A DNA stretch of 64,000 nucleotides. Source: Elusimicrobiota bacterium. GTDB lineage: Bacteria; Elusimicrobiota; Elusimicrobia; UBA1565; UBA9628. Both the position numbers and the translations under genes were made by a program. The stretch is taken from assembly GCA_003452935.1 (NCBI GenBank), contig DMMY01000005.1, forward strand, positions 184,013 through 248,012, written 5' to 3'. Below, piece by piece: positions 41,765 to 50,540 of the stretch (positions within the stretch are counted from its first letter, which is position 1; each line of letters begins with the position of its first letter). The notes under the pieces were generated by a model, which worked only from the letters and a program-made list of their open reading frames with translations, searched no databases and was not told the origin of the DNA.

Positions 41765-42745
41765 GCCGAGAACCTTCTCGTTTTTGTCCATGTACATCTT
41801 GACGAGGGCCTCGCGCGCCGGGCCGAGGTATTTGCGCGGGTCGAACTCGCCGGGCTTTTCCGAGAAGACCTTGCGGATGAGCGCGGTCATGACCAGGCGG
41901 CCGTCCGAGTCGATGTTGATCTTGCACACCGCGGACTTGGCCGCGCGGCGCAGCTGCTCCTCGGGGATGCCGGCGGCGCCTTCCATCTTTCCGCCGTGCT
42001 GGTTGATCATGGCGATGTAGTCCGAAAGGACCGAGGAGGCGCCATGCAGGACGATGGGAAACCCCGGGATGCGCTTTTCCACGGCTTCGAGGATATCGAA
42101 GCGCAGGGGCGGGACCGTTTCGCCGGGCTTGAGCTTGAACTTGTAGGCGCCGTGGCTGGTCCCGATGGAGATGGCCAGGGAATCCACGCCGGTCTTCTTG
42201 ACGAAATCCTCCACGTCCTTGGGATCGGTGTAGTGGGACTTCTCCGCGGAGACTTCGTCCTCGATGCCCGCGAGCACTCCCAGCTCGCCTTCCACGGTGA
42301 CGTCTCGGGCATGGGCGTATTCCACGACCTTCTTGGTCAACGCCACGTTCTCCGCGTAGGGCTTGGAGGAGGCGTCGATCATGACCGAGGAGAAGCCGGA
42401 TTCGATGCAGGACCGGCAGAGCTCGAAGGAGTCGCCGTGGTCGAGGTGCAAGGCGACGGGCACGGGCTTGCCCATCTCCTTCATCATCTCGATGGCGCCG
42501 CGCCCCATCCAGCGCAGGAGGGTGGCGTTGGCGTAGTCGCGCGCGCCCTTGGAGACCTGGATGATGACGGGCGAGCGGCTTTTTTGGCAGGCCGTGATGA
42601 TGGCCTGGAGCTGCTCCATGTTGTTGAAATTGTAGGCGGGGACGGCGTAGCCGTTCTTCATGGCGTCCTTGAACATTTCCCGCGTGTTGACGAAGCCGAG
42701 TTCCTTGTAAGAGACCGTGTTCGTGGGGGCGACGGTGTTGGCCAT
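41747..42745 (-). CDS. fba: Fructose-bisphosphate aldolase, class II
   Basis: 332 aa from ATG 42745, supported by GAGGAGGAATCAA just upstream. Glycolytic/gluconeogenic Zn enzyme. Features: VPAYNFNNMEQLQAII, the Zn-binding HLDHGDSFELC, SVMIDASSKPYAENV, VEGELGVLAGIEDEV, AISIGTSHGAYKF with a Zn His, and FPIVLHGASSV. The signature residues match the class IIB, single-polypeptide form. Monocistronic, divergent from the Fic gene. Confidence 0.95.
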   Translation of the reverse strand: MANTVAPTNTVSYKELGFVNTREMFKDAMKNGYAVPAYNFNNMEQLQAIITACQKSRSPVIIQVSKGARDYANATLLRWMGRGAIEMMKEMGKPVPVALHLDHGDSFELCRSCIESGFSSVMIDASSKPYAENVALTKKVVEYAHARDVTVEGELGVLAGIEDEVSAEKSHYTDPKDVEDFVKKTGVDSLAISIGTSHGAYKFKLKPGETVPPLRFDILEAVEKRIPGFPIVLHGASSVLSDYIAMINQHGGKMEGAAGIPEEQLRRAAKSAVCKINIDSDGRLVMTALIRKVFSEKPGEFDPRKYLGPAREALVKMYMDKNEKVLGSAGRC

Positions 42746-42895
42746 TTGATTCCTCCTCAACGGATTGGGAATAAATATTACCAAATCTGAGGTGGCCGAT
42801 TGATCGTGCGCGGAGATAAATCTTTGGGAACATCTGGGTCTTTTTATCCTATTAGCTTAGGCTATTTGACCCTGCCGGACTGCAACGCCGGAGTT

Positions 42896-42901
42896 TATAA
42901 T
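42896..42901 (+). promoter_or_regulatory. Consensus -10 TATAAT directly before the Fic gene
   Basis: Perfect TATAAT ends 6 bases before ATG 42908; no SD. A TTGACC lies further upstream (42866-42871), but 24 bases away, too far for a standard promoter. Confidence 0.55.
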
Positions 42902-42907
42902 TTAAAG

Positions 42908-44734
42908 ATGAAACAGGGCCTGGCATCTGCGCTGAGCCTAAGTCTTCTCCTGTTCATGGCATTCCCCGGCGCCTTTGCCGCAGCCGCCGGAAAATCGTTG
43001 ATCGTTACAGGCAAAGCCGCTGTTCCTGCCTCCATGGCGCCTGGAAGCGTGGGGCGGGCCACCTGCGTTTCGTGGCAGGTTGCTGGTCTTTCCCCAACGT
43101 TTCTTTCCGGGAAAATCCTGAGGCTCGATGCCGGAGTCCCGCATATCCAGCCGGTCCCTGGACCGCGATCCAAAGTTCAGGCCATTTTAGCCTCACCCTC
43201 CGCTGTGACTGCGCGGCTTTTGACGGATATTATTGGCCGGAGTCGTTTCTCCGACGGAATTTTTCGCGCGACCGCCGGTATTGCGCCGGATAATGCCGGT
43301 CTCGCGACTGCGGCCCGGATCTTGCCCGATGGCTCTGCAAGCGTCAATCTTCTGGCCCTGACCGAGGCCGGCACCGCGGCCGGCAGCATCAGCCAAGTCT
43401 ATGATAATGCGGCCAAGACCGCCCATCATTCCTTGACCCCCGCCTCGGCCGCAGAGGAGATATCGCGCATCGACGCCCCCTCTTCGGAGGGTGATGCCCG
43501 TTTTATCATCGACAGCGTCCGTCGTCAGATTCGGGCGTTGACGGAAGGATTGCGGCAAGGCCGCGGCTGGAAGGAATTTGACCGCCTAGAACAGATGGCC
43601 TTCTCGGAGACGGGGCCCTTCGCTCAAGTCGAATCCGCCAGGGTCCTTTTGCGGATGATCGGCGACCCCGAACTCATCGTGCGCAGCCGCGGATTCATCA
43701 GGGAGGTCGGCCTTCAGGAAGCCGCCGACCTCGACGCCGTTTCCCGGTTCCTTTTTCAGACCCGCCCCCGCAAGGAGCGGGAAGAAAGACTGCTCAAACC
43801 GCTCATGTCCTACACCGCCGTCGAGATGGACGACGCCCTGCCGCCCGTCTCGCCCAAGACCCGCCGGCTGCTCCTCTTCGCTGCCGACAGCCGCATGCGG
43901 GAGCTGCCGGCTGATTCCGGAATGGAAAGGCGCACGGATTACGATCCCGTCCAGATCGAGAAGGTTTCCCGAGAAGGCGTCGGCGCCAGGAATTTTGGGC
44001 TGCCGGACTTCATCCAGCTGTGGCCGCTCACTGGCCTGCCGCCCGCCCGCAGTTTCGCCCTGCAGGAGGCGGACGCCACGTGTGTGCCTTCGCTCCGAAT
44101 CCTCGCTCCCGAGGAACTCGCCATTCTCCATGAGGGCCGGACGCGAGCATCGCGCACGCTCAGCAATCCCTCCAGGGAGCATGCGAACTTCAAGAAAGCC
44201 GCCGCGCGCGTCAACGAATGGGTGAGCCGCGGAGAAGACCTCGACTTGAACAAGCTCCAGGCGCTGGGTGGCATCCTCCTTGATGGAACGGATCATGGCC
44301 GAGATGCGGGCAGGCTCCGAGACTTCTTCAACTCCATAGAACGCCCGGGTGCGGGCCCGCCCATCCCTTTTGCGCAATGGGAACTCATTCTGGCCAATCT
44401 AACGGACTTCATGCTCTGGTATGACGCCAACAAGAGCCTCATGCACCCTATCGAGCTCTCCGCCCTGGCGTATCAGCAACTCGTAAGGATACACCCCTTG
44501 GTCAACGCCAATGGCCGATCCAGCCGCCTCATTCTGGATTTCATCCTCCAGCGCAACGGCTACCTGCCCGCCTCGTTCGACGACGTGGATGAAGAGACGA
44601 TTCAGAGCTCTTCCGCGGACGTCGTCGAGCGCGTAGCCCTTGGCATCCTTAAATCTTCAGCCGACCTGAAGCTGGCGCATGATGCGGGTGCCATGGCGAA
44701 GCCTCACGGCCGTTATCGCAAGCCGTCGTCCTGA
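42908..44734 (+). CDS. Exported Fic-domain protein
   Basis: 608 aa. A signal peptide (residues 1-25, SLSLLLFMAFPGAFAAAAG) is followed by an Ala/Ser-rich region and a helical stretch. The Fic domain is at ~residues 390-590, with the complete active-site motif IHPLVNANGRSSRL at ~528-541 (HPx-GNGR-type, catalytic His intact). Fic enzymes usually AMPylate Ser/Thr/Tyr of target proteins. No clear S/TxxxEG/N inhibitory helix was found. Export suggests an effector or envelope target. A perfect -10 sits 6 bases before the start codon. Confidence 0.8.
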   Translation: MKQGLASALSLSLLLFMAFPGAFAAAAGKSLIVTGKAAVPASMAPGSVGRATCVSWQVAGLSPTFLSGKILRLDAGVPHIQPVPGPRSKVQAILASPSAVTARLLTDIIGRSRFSDGIFRATAGIAPDNAGLATAARILPDGSASVNLLALTEAGTAAGSISQVYDNAAKTAHHSLTPASAAEEISRIDAPSSEGDARFIIDSVRRQIRALTEGLRQGRGWKEFDRLEQMAFSETGPFAQVESARVLLRMIGDPELIVRSRGFIREVGLQEAADLDAVSRFLFQTRPRKEREERLLKPLMSYTAVEMDDALPPVSPKTRRLLLFAADSRMRELPADSGMERRTDYDPVQIEKVSREGVGARNFGLPDFIQLWPLTGLPPARSFALQEADATCVPSLRILAPEELAILHEGRTRASRTLSNPSREHANFKKAAARVNEWVSRGEDLDLNKLQALGGILLDGTDHGRDAGRLRDFFNSIERPGAGPPIPFAQWELILANLTDFMLWYDANKSLMHPIELSALAYQQLVRIHPLVNANGRSSRLILDFILQRNGYLPASFDDVDEETIQSSSADVVERVALGILKSSADLKLAHDAGAMAKPHGRYRKPSS

Positions 44735-44808
44735 GCCTGGCTTCCCGGGGGCCGGATAAGTGCGCTGCTAAGAGGGCCTTGAAAAAACGTTCTGCACTGG
44801 GAAACTTT

Positions 44809-45198
44809 CTAATGGTTCCAGTAGTCGCGCAGAAAATCCGGCTGCTCAGGCTGTTCCAGGGCGCGGCGCAGCCTCTCCACCAAGGCGCGCAGGATGCGTT
44901 CCTGGCTTGATGTCAGATTGAACTGGACCCCGTAACGGTGGAACTGCGGGTTTTGCGGATTTCGCGGGGCAATCCATACCACGCGGCCGGGGAGGGATAG
45001 TGAAGATATATTCGCGGGGAATCGAAGCAGGTAGGGGACCTTTTTTTCCAGCGGCCGGGCGCAGTCTAGAAGGGCTCCGCCCACCCCGAGGTTGACGAGC
45101 CGCCCTTCGGCCAGCCGTGCGTTGCCGAGGAATGACAGGATGGTCACGGGCACATCGCAAGGATAGCGGGCATGCAGGCGACGAAACGGGTCAGCCAT
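44809..45198 (-). CDS. PilZ-domain protein
   Basis: 129 aa from ATG 45198; a TTG start at 45240 is less likely. Features of a PilZ domain: FRRLHARYPCDVPVTI (RxxxR-like c-di-GMP motif), RLVNLGVGGALLD (the (D/N)xSxxG-like motif, here NLGVGG), then VPYLLRFPAN and VVWIAPR. It is probably a c-di-GMP receptor, though the second motif deviates. TAAAAT lies 5 bases before ATG. Divergent from the SseB-like gene. Confidence 0.75.
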   Translation of the reverse strand: MADPFRRLHARYPCDVPVTILSFLGNARLAEGRLVNLGVGGALLDCARPLEKKVPYLLRFPANISSLSLPGRVVWIAPRNPQNPQFHRYGVQFNLTSSQERILRALVERLRRALEQPEQPDFLRDYWNH

Positions 45199-45203
45199 GC
45201 TAA

Positions 45204-45209
45204 ATTTTA
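45204..45209 (-). promoter_or_regulatory. -10 element before the PilZ gene
   Basis: Minus strand TAAAAT (5 of 6) ends 5 bases before ATG 45198; no SD. Confidence 0.35.
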
Positions 45210-45233
45210 CTAAAAGTTTGGGGGGTTTAGGCC

Positions 45234-45262
45234 TTGACAATGGCGCGCTCTCAAGATAAGCT
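45234..45262 (+). promoter_or_regulatory. Promoter of the SseB-like gene
   Basis: Consensus -35 TTGACA (45234-45239), 17-base spacer, weak -10 TAAGCT (45257-45262), then 6 bases to GTG 45269. No SD, so probably leaderless. Confidence 0.45.
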
Positions 45263-45268
45263 GGGGGC

Positions 45269-46318
45269 GTGGTAGAGACCTTGGAATACCTTATCCAGCA
45301 GGCTGCGGATTATCCGCGGCATTCGCGCGCGTCGCTGTATAAGGAACTCTTGCGCTCGCAGACCTTCCTTCTGTGCGTGGACGCCCCGCTGGAGAAAGCG
45401 GAGGACGTCCGCGTGACGCGCAGCCCAAGGGATTTTGCGGTATGGGCGGACCGCGACCAGGAGATGGGCGGAGTCTGGGTACCGGTGTTTCCGGCGCGCG
45501 ACGAGGTGGGGGAGTTCGTGAACCTGCGGGGTCTTAAGCCGCCCAAGGGCAAGGACTTCGTGTGGATGGAGCACCAGCCGGGCGAGGTTTTTCGCCTCCT
45601 GCGCGGGGTGCGCTACTTCGCCGGAATCCGGCTTTATCTCGACAAAAATACCCAGATCCCGCTGGGCTGGTCCCTGGTCCGGTCCCTCTGCGACGGGAAT
45701 GTCCCTTCAGACGAGCCCGAGCGCTATGAACTTCCGATTTCGCAACTGCTGATCCCGGAAGGAGTGCGCATCGCTTACGGCCGCATCCGGCTTGGACCAG
45801 ACGAAGGAGAGGGCAAGCTTCTCTGCCTGCCGGCCGCGGGGCACTTCAACGCCGAGGACATGCGCAAGGTCGTGCGTTTGGATATGGGCAAGCACGGCGT
45901 GGTATGGATGGTCTGCCGGCATTTTTTGCAGGTTCTGCGCTATCTGCAGGCCGCCAAAAAGGACTCCGGCCGCTACGTGGAGGATATCCTACGGGCTCTG
46001 ATCGGTTTTGAGATGTACGGAGAGGCCGAGGCTCTCTGCGAGTGGCTGGCGCATAAGGGCAATGAGGCTTTCGCCTGGGTGTGCCAGGCGGCCATTTACG
46101 GAAAGACCGGCCGGCTCTCCGAGTGCGCGGCCCTTTGCCGCAAGGCGGCCGCCAAGTATCCAAAAGAAAAGTCCTTCCGCGTCAACGGCGCCAGGGCTCT
46201 GGCGGCCATGGACCTTTGCGAGGAGGCGCGGGCTTTCGTGCGCCGGGGCTTGGAGGCGTTTCCCGAAGAGCCGGCCCTTCTGGCCTTGCTCAAGGACCTC
46301 GAAGGCGAGAACGCCTGA
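45269..46318 (+). CDS. SseB N-terminal-like domain protein with TPR-like C-terminus
   Basis: 349 aa from GTG 45269. Residues ~25-105 (TFLLCVDAPLEKAEDV, FAVWADRDQEMGGVWVPVF, EVGEFVNLRG) resemble the SseB N-terminal fold, whose members include T3SS-associated and house-keeping proteins. The middle (residues 110-200) is beta-rich. The C-terminal ~100 residues are alpha-helical and TPR-like (AEALCEWLAHKGNEAFAWV, LSECAALCRKAAAKYPKEKS). No signal peptide. No secretion system is nearby; function unknown. Confidence 0.55.
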   Translation: MVETLEYLIQQAADYPRHSRASLYKELLRSQTFLLCVDAPLEKAEDVRVTRSPRDFAVWADRDQEMGGVWVPVFPARDEVGEFVNLRGLKPPKGKDFVWMEHQPGEVFRLLRGVRYFAGIRLYLDKNTQIPLGWSLVRSLCDGNVPSDEPERYELPISQLLIPEGVRIAYGRIRLGPDEGEGKLLCLPAAGHFNAEDMRKVVRLDMGKHGVVWMVCRHFLQVLRYLQAAKKDSGRYVEDILRALIGFEMYGEAEALCEWLAHKGNEAFAWVCQAAIYGKTGRLSECAALCRKAAAKYPKEKSFRVNGARALAAMDLCEEARAFVRRGLEAFPEEPALLALLKDLEGENA

Positions 46319-46321
46319 ACT

Positions 46322-49219
46322 CTAATAGGGGAAAATCTGATCGAGCGTCTTCTCTTCCAGGTCCCCCAACATCTTGAGTTCGTCCGGTTTGATGCGGTCG
46401 CGGTTGCCCAGGATATAGGCGGTCATGGGGCGATTCTCGAAGCGCTGCGCGAAGCGGGCGAGGTCGTCGAGCCGGTACTTCAGAGCGCGCTCGAACCTCT
46501 TGGGCCGAGGGTCGCCTGAAAGGCCCTGGTCCTCCCAGGCGATGATGGCGCCGGGAACGTCGCGGAATTTTATGGGGTTGGTGCGGTAGGCTGCCTCGAT
46601 GGCATGCGCGGTCTCTTGCAGGCGCTTCTCGGAAAGCGGCGGCTGGCGCAGCAGGGAGCGTAAAAGTCGGGCGGCTTCCAGGGTTTTGTCCGCTTGGGTC
46701 CCGAGGTAGCCCCACAGCTCGTTTTCATCGCCCTTCCTGCTCCCGCTGACATAGCCGCCGGAGGCCGCATAGGCCAGAGCCCGGGATTCGCGCACTTCCT
46801 GGAAGACGAGCGAGCTCATGCCGCCGCCCAGATAATTGGCGAGAAATTGGTAGTCGACCGCGTGCTCCGTGTCGAGCACCTCGTCGCCCGCGGATATGCC
46901 GACCTGCGATTGCAGCATGTCGCGATGGACGAAGAAGACCTTATCCCGGCCCGGCCTGAGGTAACGCTCGGGACGGTAGGCGGGGGGGGCTTTGTAGCCG
47001 CGGCGCCCCGCATCGATGAGGCGAGCCAGTTCGCCCGGGGATCGGGTGCCGACGTAGGCCACGCGGCGCTTGTAGCCGAAGAGGCCGCGCGTGAGCTCGA
47101 GCAGCCGGCTTTCCTGCAGAGAACGCAACTCGGCGTCCGAGAGCTCCAGCAGAACATGGCTCTGCCGGCCGTGCATGGCCAATTGAGCGAGGGCGTGGTG
47201 GATGGCGTTGGGGTCCTTTTTATTGTCCTGGTGGCTGCCCAAGGCCACTTCCACCATGTTTTTGAGCGTGCCGCTCGCGATGTTGGGCGCGGAGAAGTGA
47301 GCGTTCATGAGCTCCAAGGACGGCCAAAGATTCTTCTCCAGGCCGCTTAAGCTCACGCTGGATTCCTGGTCGGAACAGCTGGTGTTAAGAGTCGTGCCCA
47401 GGCTGTAAAGTTTCTTTTTGAAATCATCCGCCTTTATCCGGCCGGCGCCGGAGAGATCCAACAGGTCGAGGGCAGCGCACAAATGGCGCTCATGGCGCAT
47501 TCCTACGTCGAAATGCCATGTGAGGGAGAACAGGTCGTTGACCGGATTGGCGGCGGCGTAAAGCCGGCCTTGGGGCAATTTCGTGACCGTGTAGTCCCGG
47601 CCTTCCGATATCCAGCGCGGCTCGGGCGCCACGATCGGCCAATGGACGACTTCCTCGAAGAGCTTGGATTGTTTCTGGGGCTTGATGTCCAGCTTTGTAA
47701 ATTCCGGCTTGGCGATGGAGGGAAGCTCGGACCGGCCCTGCCTTCGGTAGGCGACGACCCGGTCTTCGCCCAAGTAGCGCGCGGCCACGCGCAGCACGTC
47801 CGCCTTGGTGACTGCGCGCAGGCGATCCATCCGGCCGAGAGTCGCGGTCCAGGGCTCGTAATGGCTGAAGGATGCCGCCATGAAGCCGGCCCGGCTCTCG
47901 TTGGATTCGAGACGATACTTTTCGTCGATCTCGAAGTTGGTCACCACGGCCTGGATATCCTCGTCCGTGAACTCTCCGGCCTTGAGCTTGGCTGCGGTCG
48001 CCATGAGCAGCGCCTCGGCCTCCTCCAGCTTCTGATCCTTCTTGGGCACCGCCCAAAGCACCCAGGCTCCGGCTTCATTGAGGAAATTTGGATAGGAGCC
48101 CGCGGTCTTGACTTTCTGGGCCTGGAGCAGGTCGAGGTTGATGATTCCGGCGGCCGAGTTGTCCATGAGCATATCCATGACCGTCAGGGCGTCGGCGTCG
48201 GCATGGTTGTGAGCGACGGTGCGCCAGGCCATATAGACCTTCTCTTCGGCTTCATACCTGACTTCCACGCGTTCCAGGCCTTTGGGCTTGGGCAAAGGGT
48301 CGGTTTTGGGCGGGGGCAGGGGCTTGGCTTTCCAGCCGCCGAAGGACTCCTCCACGAGCTTGAGTATCTCCTGCCGGTCGAAATCGCCGGAGAGCGCGAT
48401 GGCCATGTTGTTTGGGATGTAGTGTTTCTCGTAGAAGGCATACATCTTGGCCAGGGATGGGTTCTTGAGATGCTCGATGGAACCGAGGACCGTGCGCCCA
48501 TAGGGATGGGTTTTCCAGAGAGCGTTGTCCAAGGCCTCGTCGATAATGCGCTCGGCGTTGTCGAGGGACCGGTTTTTTTCCTCATAGACCGTTTCGATCT
48601 CGGTCTGGAACAGGCGGAAGACGGGGCGGCTGAAACGGTCGGACTCGAGCTTGGCCCAAGCCTTGGCGCGGTTGGAGGGGATGTCGCAGATATAGATGGT
48701 CCGCTCGTCGGCCGTGAAGGCGTTGAAGCCGCGCATTCCCATGCTGCGGTAGGCTTGCGCCAGTTCGTTGGGGACGGCGTAGGTCGAGACTTGAACATTG
48801 TAGCGGTCGATTTCTTTATACAGAGCCTTGCGTTCGGCCGGATCCGTGGCCGCAAAAAGCTTCTCATAGAGGGCCAAGATGCGGTCCAGAAGAGGCTTTT
48901 CCTTTTGGTAGTCGATGGTGCCCAGGTTGGCGGAGCCCTTGAACAACATATGCTCCAGATAATGCGCCATGCCCGTGGCATCCGGCGGGTCGTCCTTGCT
49001 GCCGGCGCGCACGATGATCCAGGCCGTGATCCGAGGCTCGACGTGATACGGGGAAAGGTATACCGTCAGGCCGTTAGGCAGCCGGTGTATGGTCACGCCC
49101 ATAGGGTCGCCGGGCAAAGGCGCGGCCAGGGGCGCCGGCATGGGTGGCGTCTCTTCCAGGGCGTGGCCGGCCAGTCGGACGCAGAGCAGCAGGCCGCAGG
49201 CAAGAAGAATTTTTTTCAT
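46322..49219 (-). CDS. M16-family zinc peptidase, exported
   Basis: 965 aa from ATG 49219, which overlaps the DUF4015 gene's stop (ATGA). Signal peptide (KKILLACGLLLCVRLAGHA). The inverted zinc motif is in GMAHYLEHMLFKGS (HxxEH), with the distal Glu in ETVYEEKNRSLDN. The second M16 half runs from about residue 550 (TVTKLPQGRLYAAANPV), so this is a full-length two-domain clamshell peptidase of the pitrilysin/insulinase type in the periplasm. It probably degrades peptides. Confidence 0.9.
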   Translation of the reverse strand: MKKILLACGLLLCVRLAGHALEETPPMPAPLAAPLPGDPMGVTIHRLPNGLTVYLSPYHVEPRITAWIIVRAGSKDDPPDATGMAHYLEHMLFKGSANLGTIDYQKEKPLLDRILALYEKLFAATDPAERKALYKEIDRYNVQVSTYAVPNELAQAYRSMGMRGFNAFTADERTIYICDIPSNRAKAWAKLESDRFSRPVFRLFQTEIETVYEEKNRSLDNAERIIDEALDNALWKTHPYGRTVLGSIEHLKNPSLAKMYAFYEKHYIPNNMAIALSGDFDRQEILKLVEESFGGWKAKPLPPPKTDPLPKPKGLERVEVRYEAEEKVYMAWRTVAHNHADADALTVMDMLMDNSAAGIINLDLLQAQKVKTAGSYPNFLNEAGAWVLWAVPKKDQKLEEAEALLMATAAKLKAGEFTDEDIQAVVTNFEIDEKYRLESNESRAGFMAASFSHYEPWTATLGRMDRLRAVTKADVLRVAARYLGEDRVVAYRRQGRSELPSIAKPEFTKLDIKPQKQSKLFEEVVHWPIVAPEPRWISEGRDYTVTKLPQGRLYAAANPVNDLFSLTWHFDVGMRHERHLCAALDLLDLSGAGRIKADDFKKKLYSLGTTLNTSCSDQESSVSLSGLEKNLWPSLELMNAHFSAPNIASGTLKNMVEVALGSHQDNKKDPNAIHHALAQLAMHGRQSHVLLELSDAELRSLQESRLLELTRGLFGYKRRVAYVGTRSPGELARLIDAGRRGYKAPPAYRPERYLRPGRDKVFFVHRDMLQSQVGISAGDEVLDTEHAVDYQFLANYLGGGMSSLVFQEVRESRALAYAASGGYVSGSRKGDENELWGYLGTQADKTLEAARLLRSLLRQPPLSEKRLQETAHAIEAAYRTNPIKFRDVPGAIIAWEDQGLSGDPRPKRFERALKYRLDDLARFAQRFENRPMTAYILGNRDRIKPDELKMLGDLEEKTLDQIFPY

Positions 49220-50427
49220 GGAACGGGGGACTCTTGTTGTTTTTCGTCTATAAAGGAATAGATGGGTTGGTTGTTGTGGCGCAGGGCCGCCCAGGTATAG
49301 CGGTTTTGCGGGTTCCAGAGGATCCAACTGGTCACCCCCTGCTGCGCTGCCGCGAGGATTTGGGCGCGCACCTGCTCTTCCCTGTAGCGATAGCCCAGGG
49401 AAAAATCCTGGAAGTAAGGCCTCAGGCGCCAGGCCTCCGCGCCGAGGCGCGCGACGGCATCGCGGATCCCGTAGCGGATGGTCTTATAGGGCTCCCGGTT
49501 GGGATTCTTGAGGCCGTAAATTCCCTTGTGGTAATGAGAGGGATACATCATGGGAGAGATGTAGTCGACTTTTTGAGCCAATTCCGAGAGGTGCTGGCCG
49601 ATGCCCATGCCGGAGTCGTCGGTCGTGGTCATGCCGAAGACGCAGATAGAGAGCTTTACCCCCAGGGGCTTAAGCCTTTCGCCAGCCAGGCTCAGAAACT
49701 CCGATAGGTTTCGGTTGGCGGTCTTGTCGCTGTGGTCCGGCCGCGAATAGCGGCACAAGCGCACGTTGCCGTCCGACGGGAAGCGCACATAGTCGAACTG
49801 TATCTCATCGAAGCCCGCGGCCGCGGCGCGCGAGGCGATGGCGAGGTTGTACTCCCATATTTCATGACGGTAGGGGTCCACCCAGGCGACGCCCTTGGCG
49901 TTAGCCCAGATCCCGCCGCCCTGGCGGCGCACGGCCAGGTCGGGCCGGCGGCGCGCCAGCAGATTATCCTTGAAGAGCACGATGCGGGCTATCGTATAGA
50001 GCCCGGCGCTCTTGAATTCCCGCACGCAGCCGGCCAAATCCGGAATGGCGTTGACATAGGCCCCGGTTTCGCGGGCGAGCCGCACGTCCTTGACGAATAT
50101 ATAGCCGTCGTATTCCTTGAGCGCGATGACCGCGGCGTTGAGCCCGGTCGCTTGCATGTTTCGGATCAGGGCGCGGCGGGTCTTGGGAGCTCCGGCGGCC
50201 CAACCGGTTATATGCACTCCGTGCAGGGGCTTGGATGCCTCGGGAGACGAGGCTGGAGGCGGCGCCGTTTGAACGAGCGTCGCCGAGGAGTTGTCCGGCG
50301 GTGTGCCGGCTGAGGGCGCCATGGGCGCGGAGCTTGTCGTAGACGCAGCCAGCGCGGCCGGAGCTTCGGGGTCGGCGGGCGCGGCCCAGAGCGCGGCGGC
50401 GAGGCCGATCCATAGGGCGGGATTCAC
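49216..50427 (-). CDS. DUF4015 glycosidase-like protein, exported
   Basis: 403 aa from GTG 50427. The leader (ALWIGLAAALWAAPA) is followed by a Ser/Pro/Ala-rich linker to residue ~65. The DUF4015 TIM barrel follows: VHITGWAAGAPKTRRALIR, IALKEYDGYIFV, GFDEIQFDYVRFPSDG (acidic residues on the barrel, plausible catalytic Asp) and DYISPMMYPSHYHKG. The family is related to GH-like hydrolases and found in envelope proteins; the substrate is unknown. Six bases upstream is TATCTT. It overlaps the M16 gene, so the two are co-translated. Confidence 0.8.
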   Translation of the reverse strand: MNPALWIGLAAALWAAPADPEAPAALAASTTSSAPMAPSAGTPPDNSSATLVQTAPPPASSPEASKPLHGVHITGWAAGAPKTRRALIRNMQATGLNAAVIALKEYDGYIFVKDVRLARETGAYVNAIPDLAGCVREFKSAGLYTIARIVLFKDNLLARRRPDLAVRRQGGGIWANAKGVAWVDPYRHEIWEYNLAIASRAAAAGFDEIQFDYVRFPSDGNVRLCRYSRPDHSDKTANRNLSEFLSLAGERLKPLGVKLSICVFGMTTTDDSGMGIGQHLSELAQKVDYISPMMYPSHYHKGIYGLKNPNREPYKTIRYGIRDAVARLGAEAWRLRPYFQDFSLGYRYREEQVRAQILAAAQQGVTSWILWNPQNRYTWAALRHNNQPIYSFIDEKQQESPVP

Positions 50428-50433
50428 GATGAT

Positions 50434-50439
50434 AAGATA
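50434..50439 (-). promoter_or_regulatory. -10 element before the DUF4015 gene
   Basis: Minus strand TATCTT ends 6 bases before GTG 50427; no SD. Confidence 0.35.
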
Positions 50440-50540
50440 TCAAATCCGAATCCCGGCGCCCATTGTCAGCCATGGCGCGCTGGTATTCGGCCCTCTCCCG
50501 GACAACAGGCGGTCGGCTGCGCAAGAGTCTCGCGCCAAGT

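Noticed and set aside
42866..42901. TTGACC/TATAAT as a standard sigma-70 pair for the Fic gene
   Set aside because: Spacer of 24 bases is too long; only the -10 is retained.
47483..49261. 592-codon open frame on the plus strand opposite the M16 gene
   Set aside because: Mirror of a well-supported M16 peptidase; the translation is Gly/His/Val-rich with no motif. A high-GC antisense artefact.
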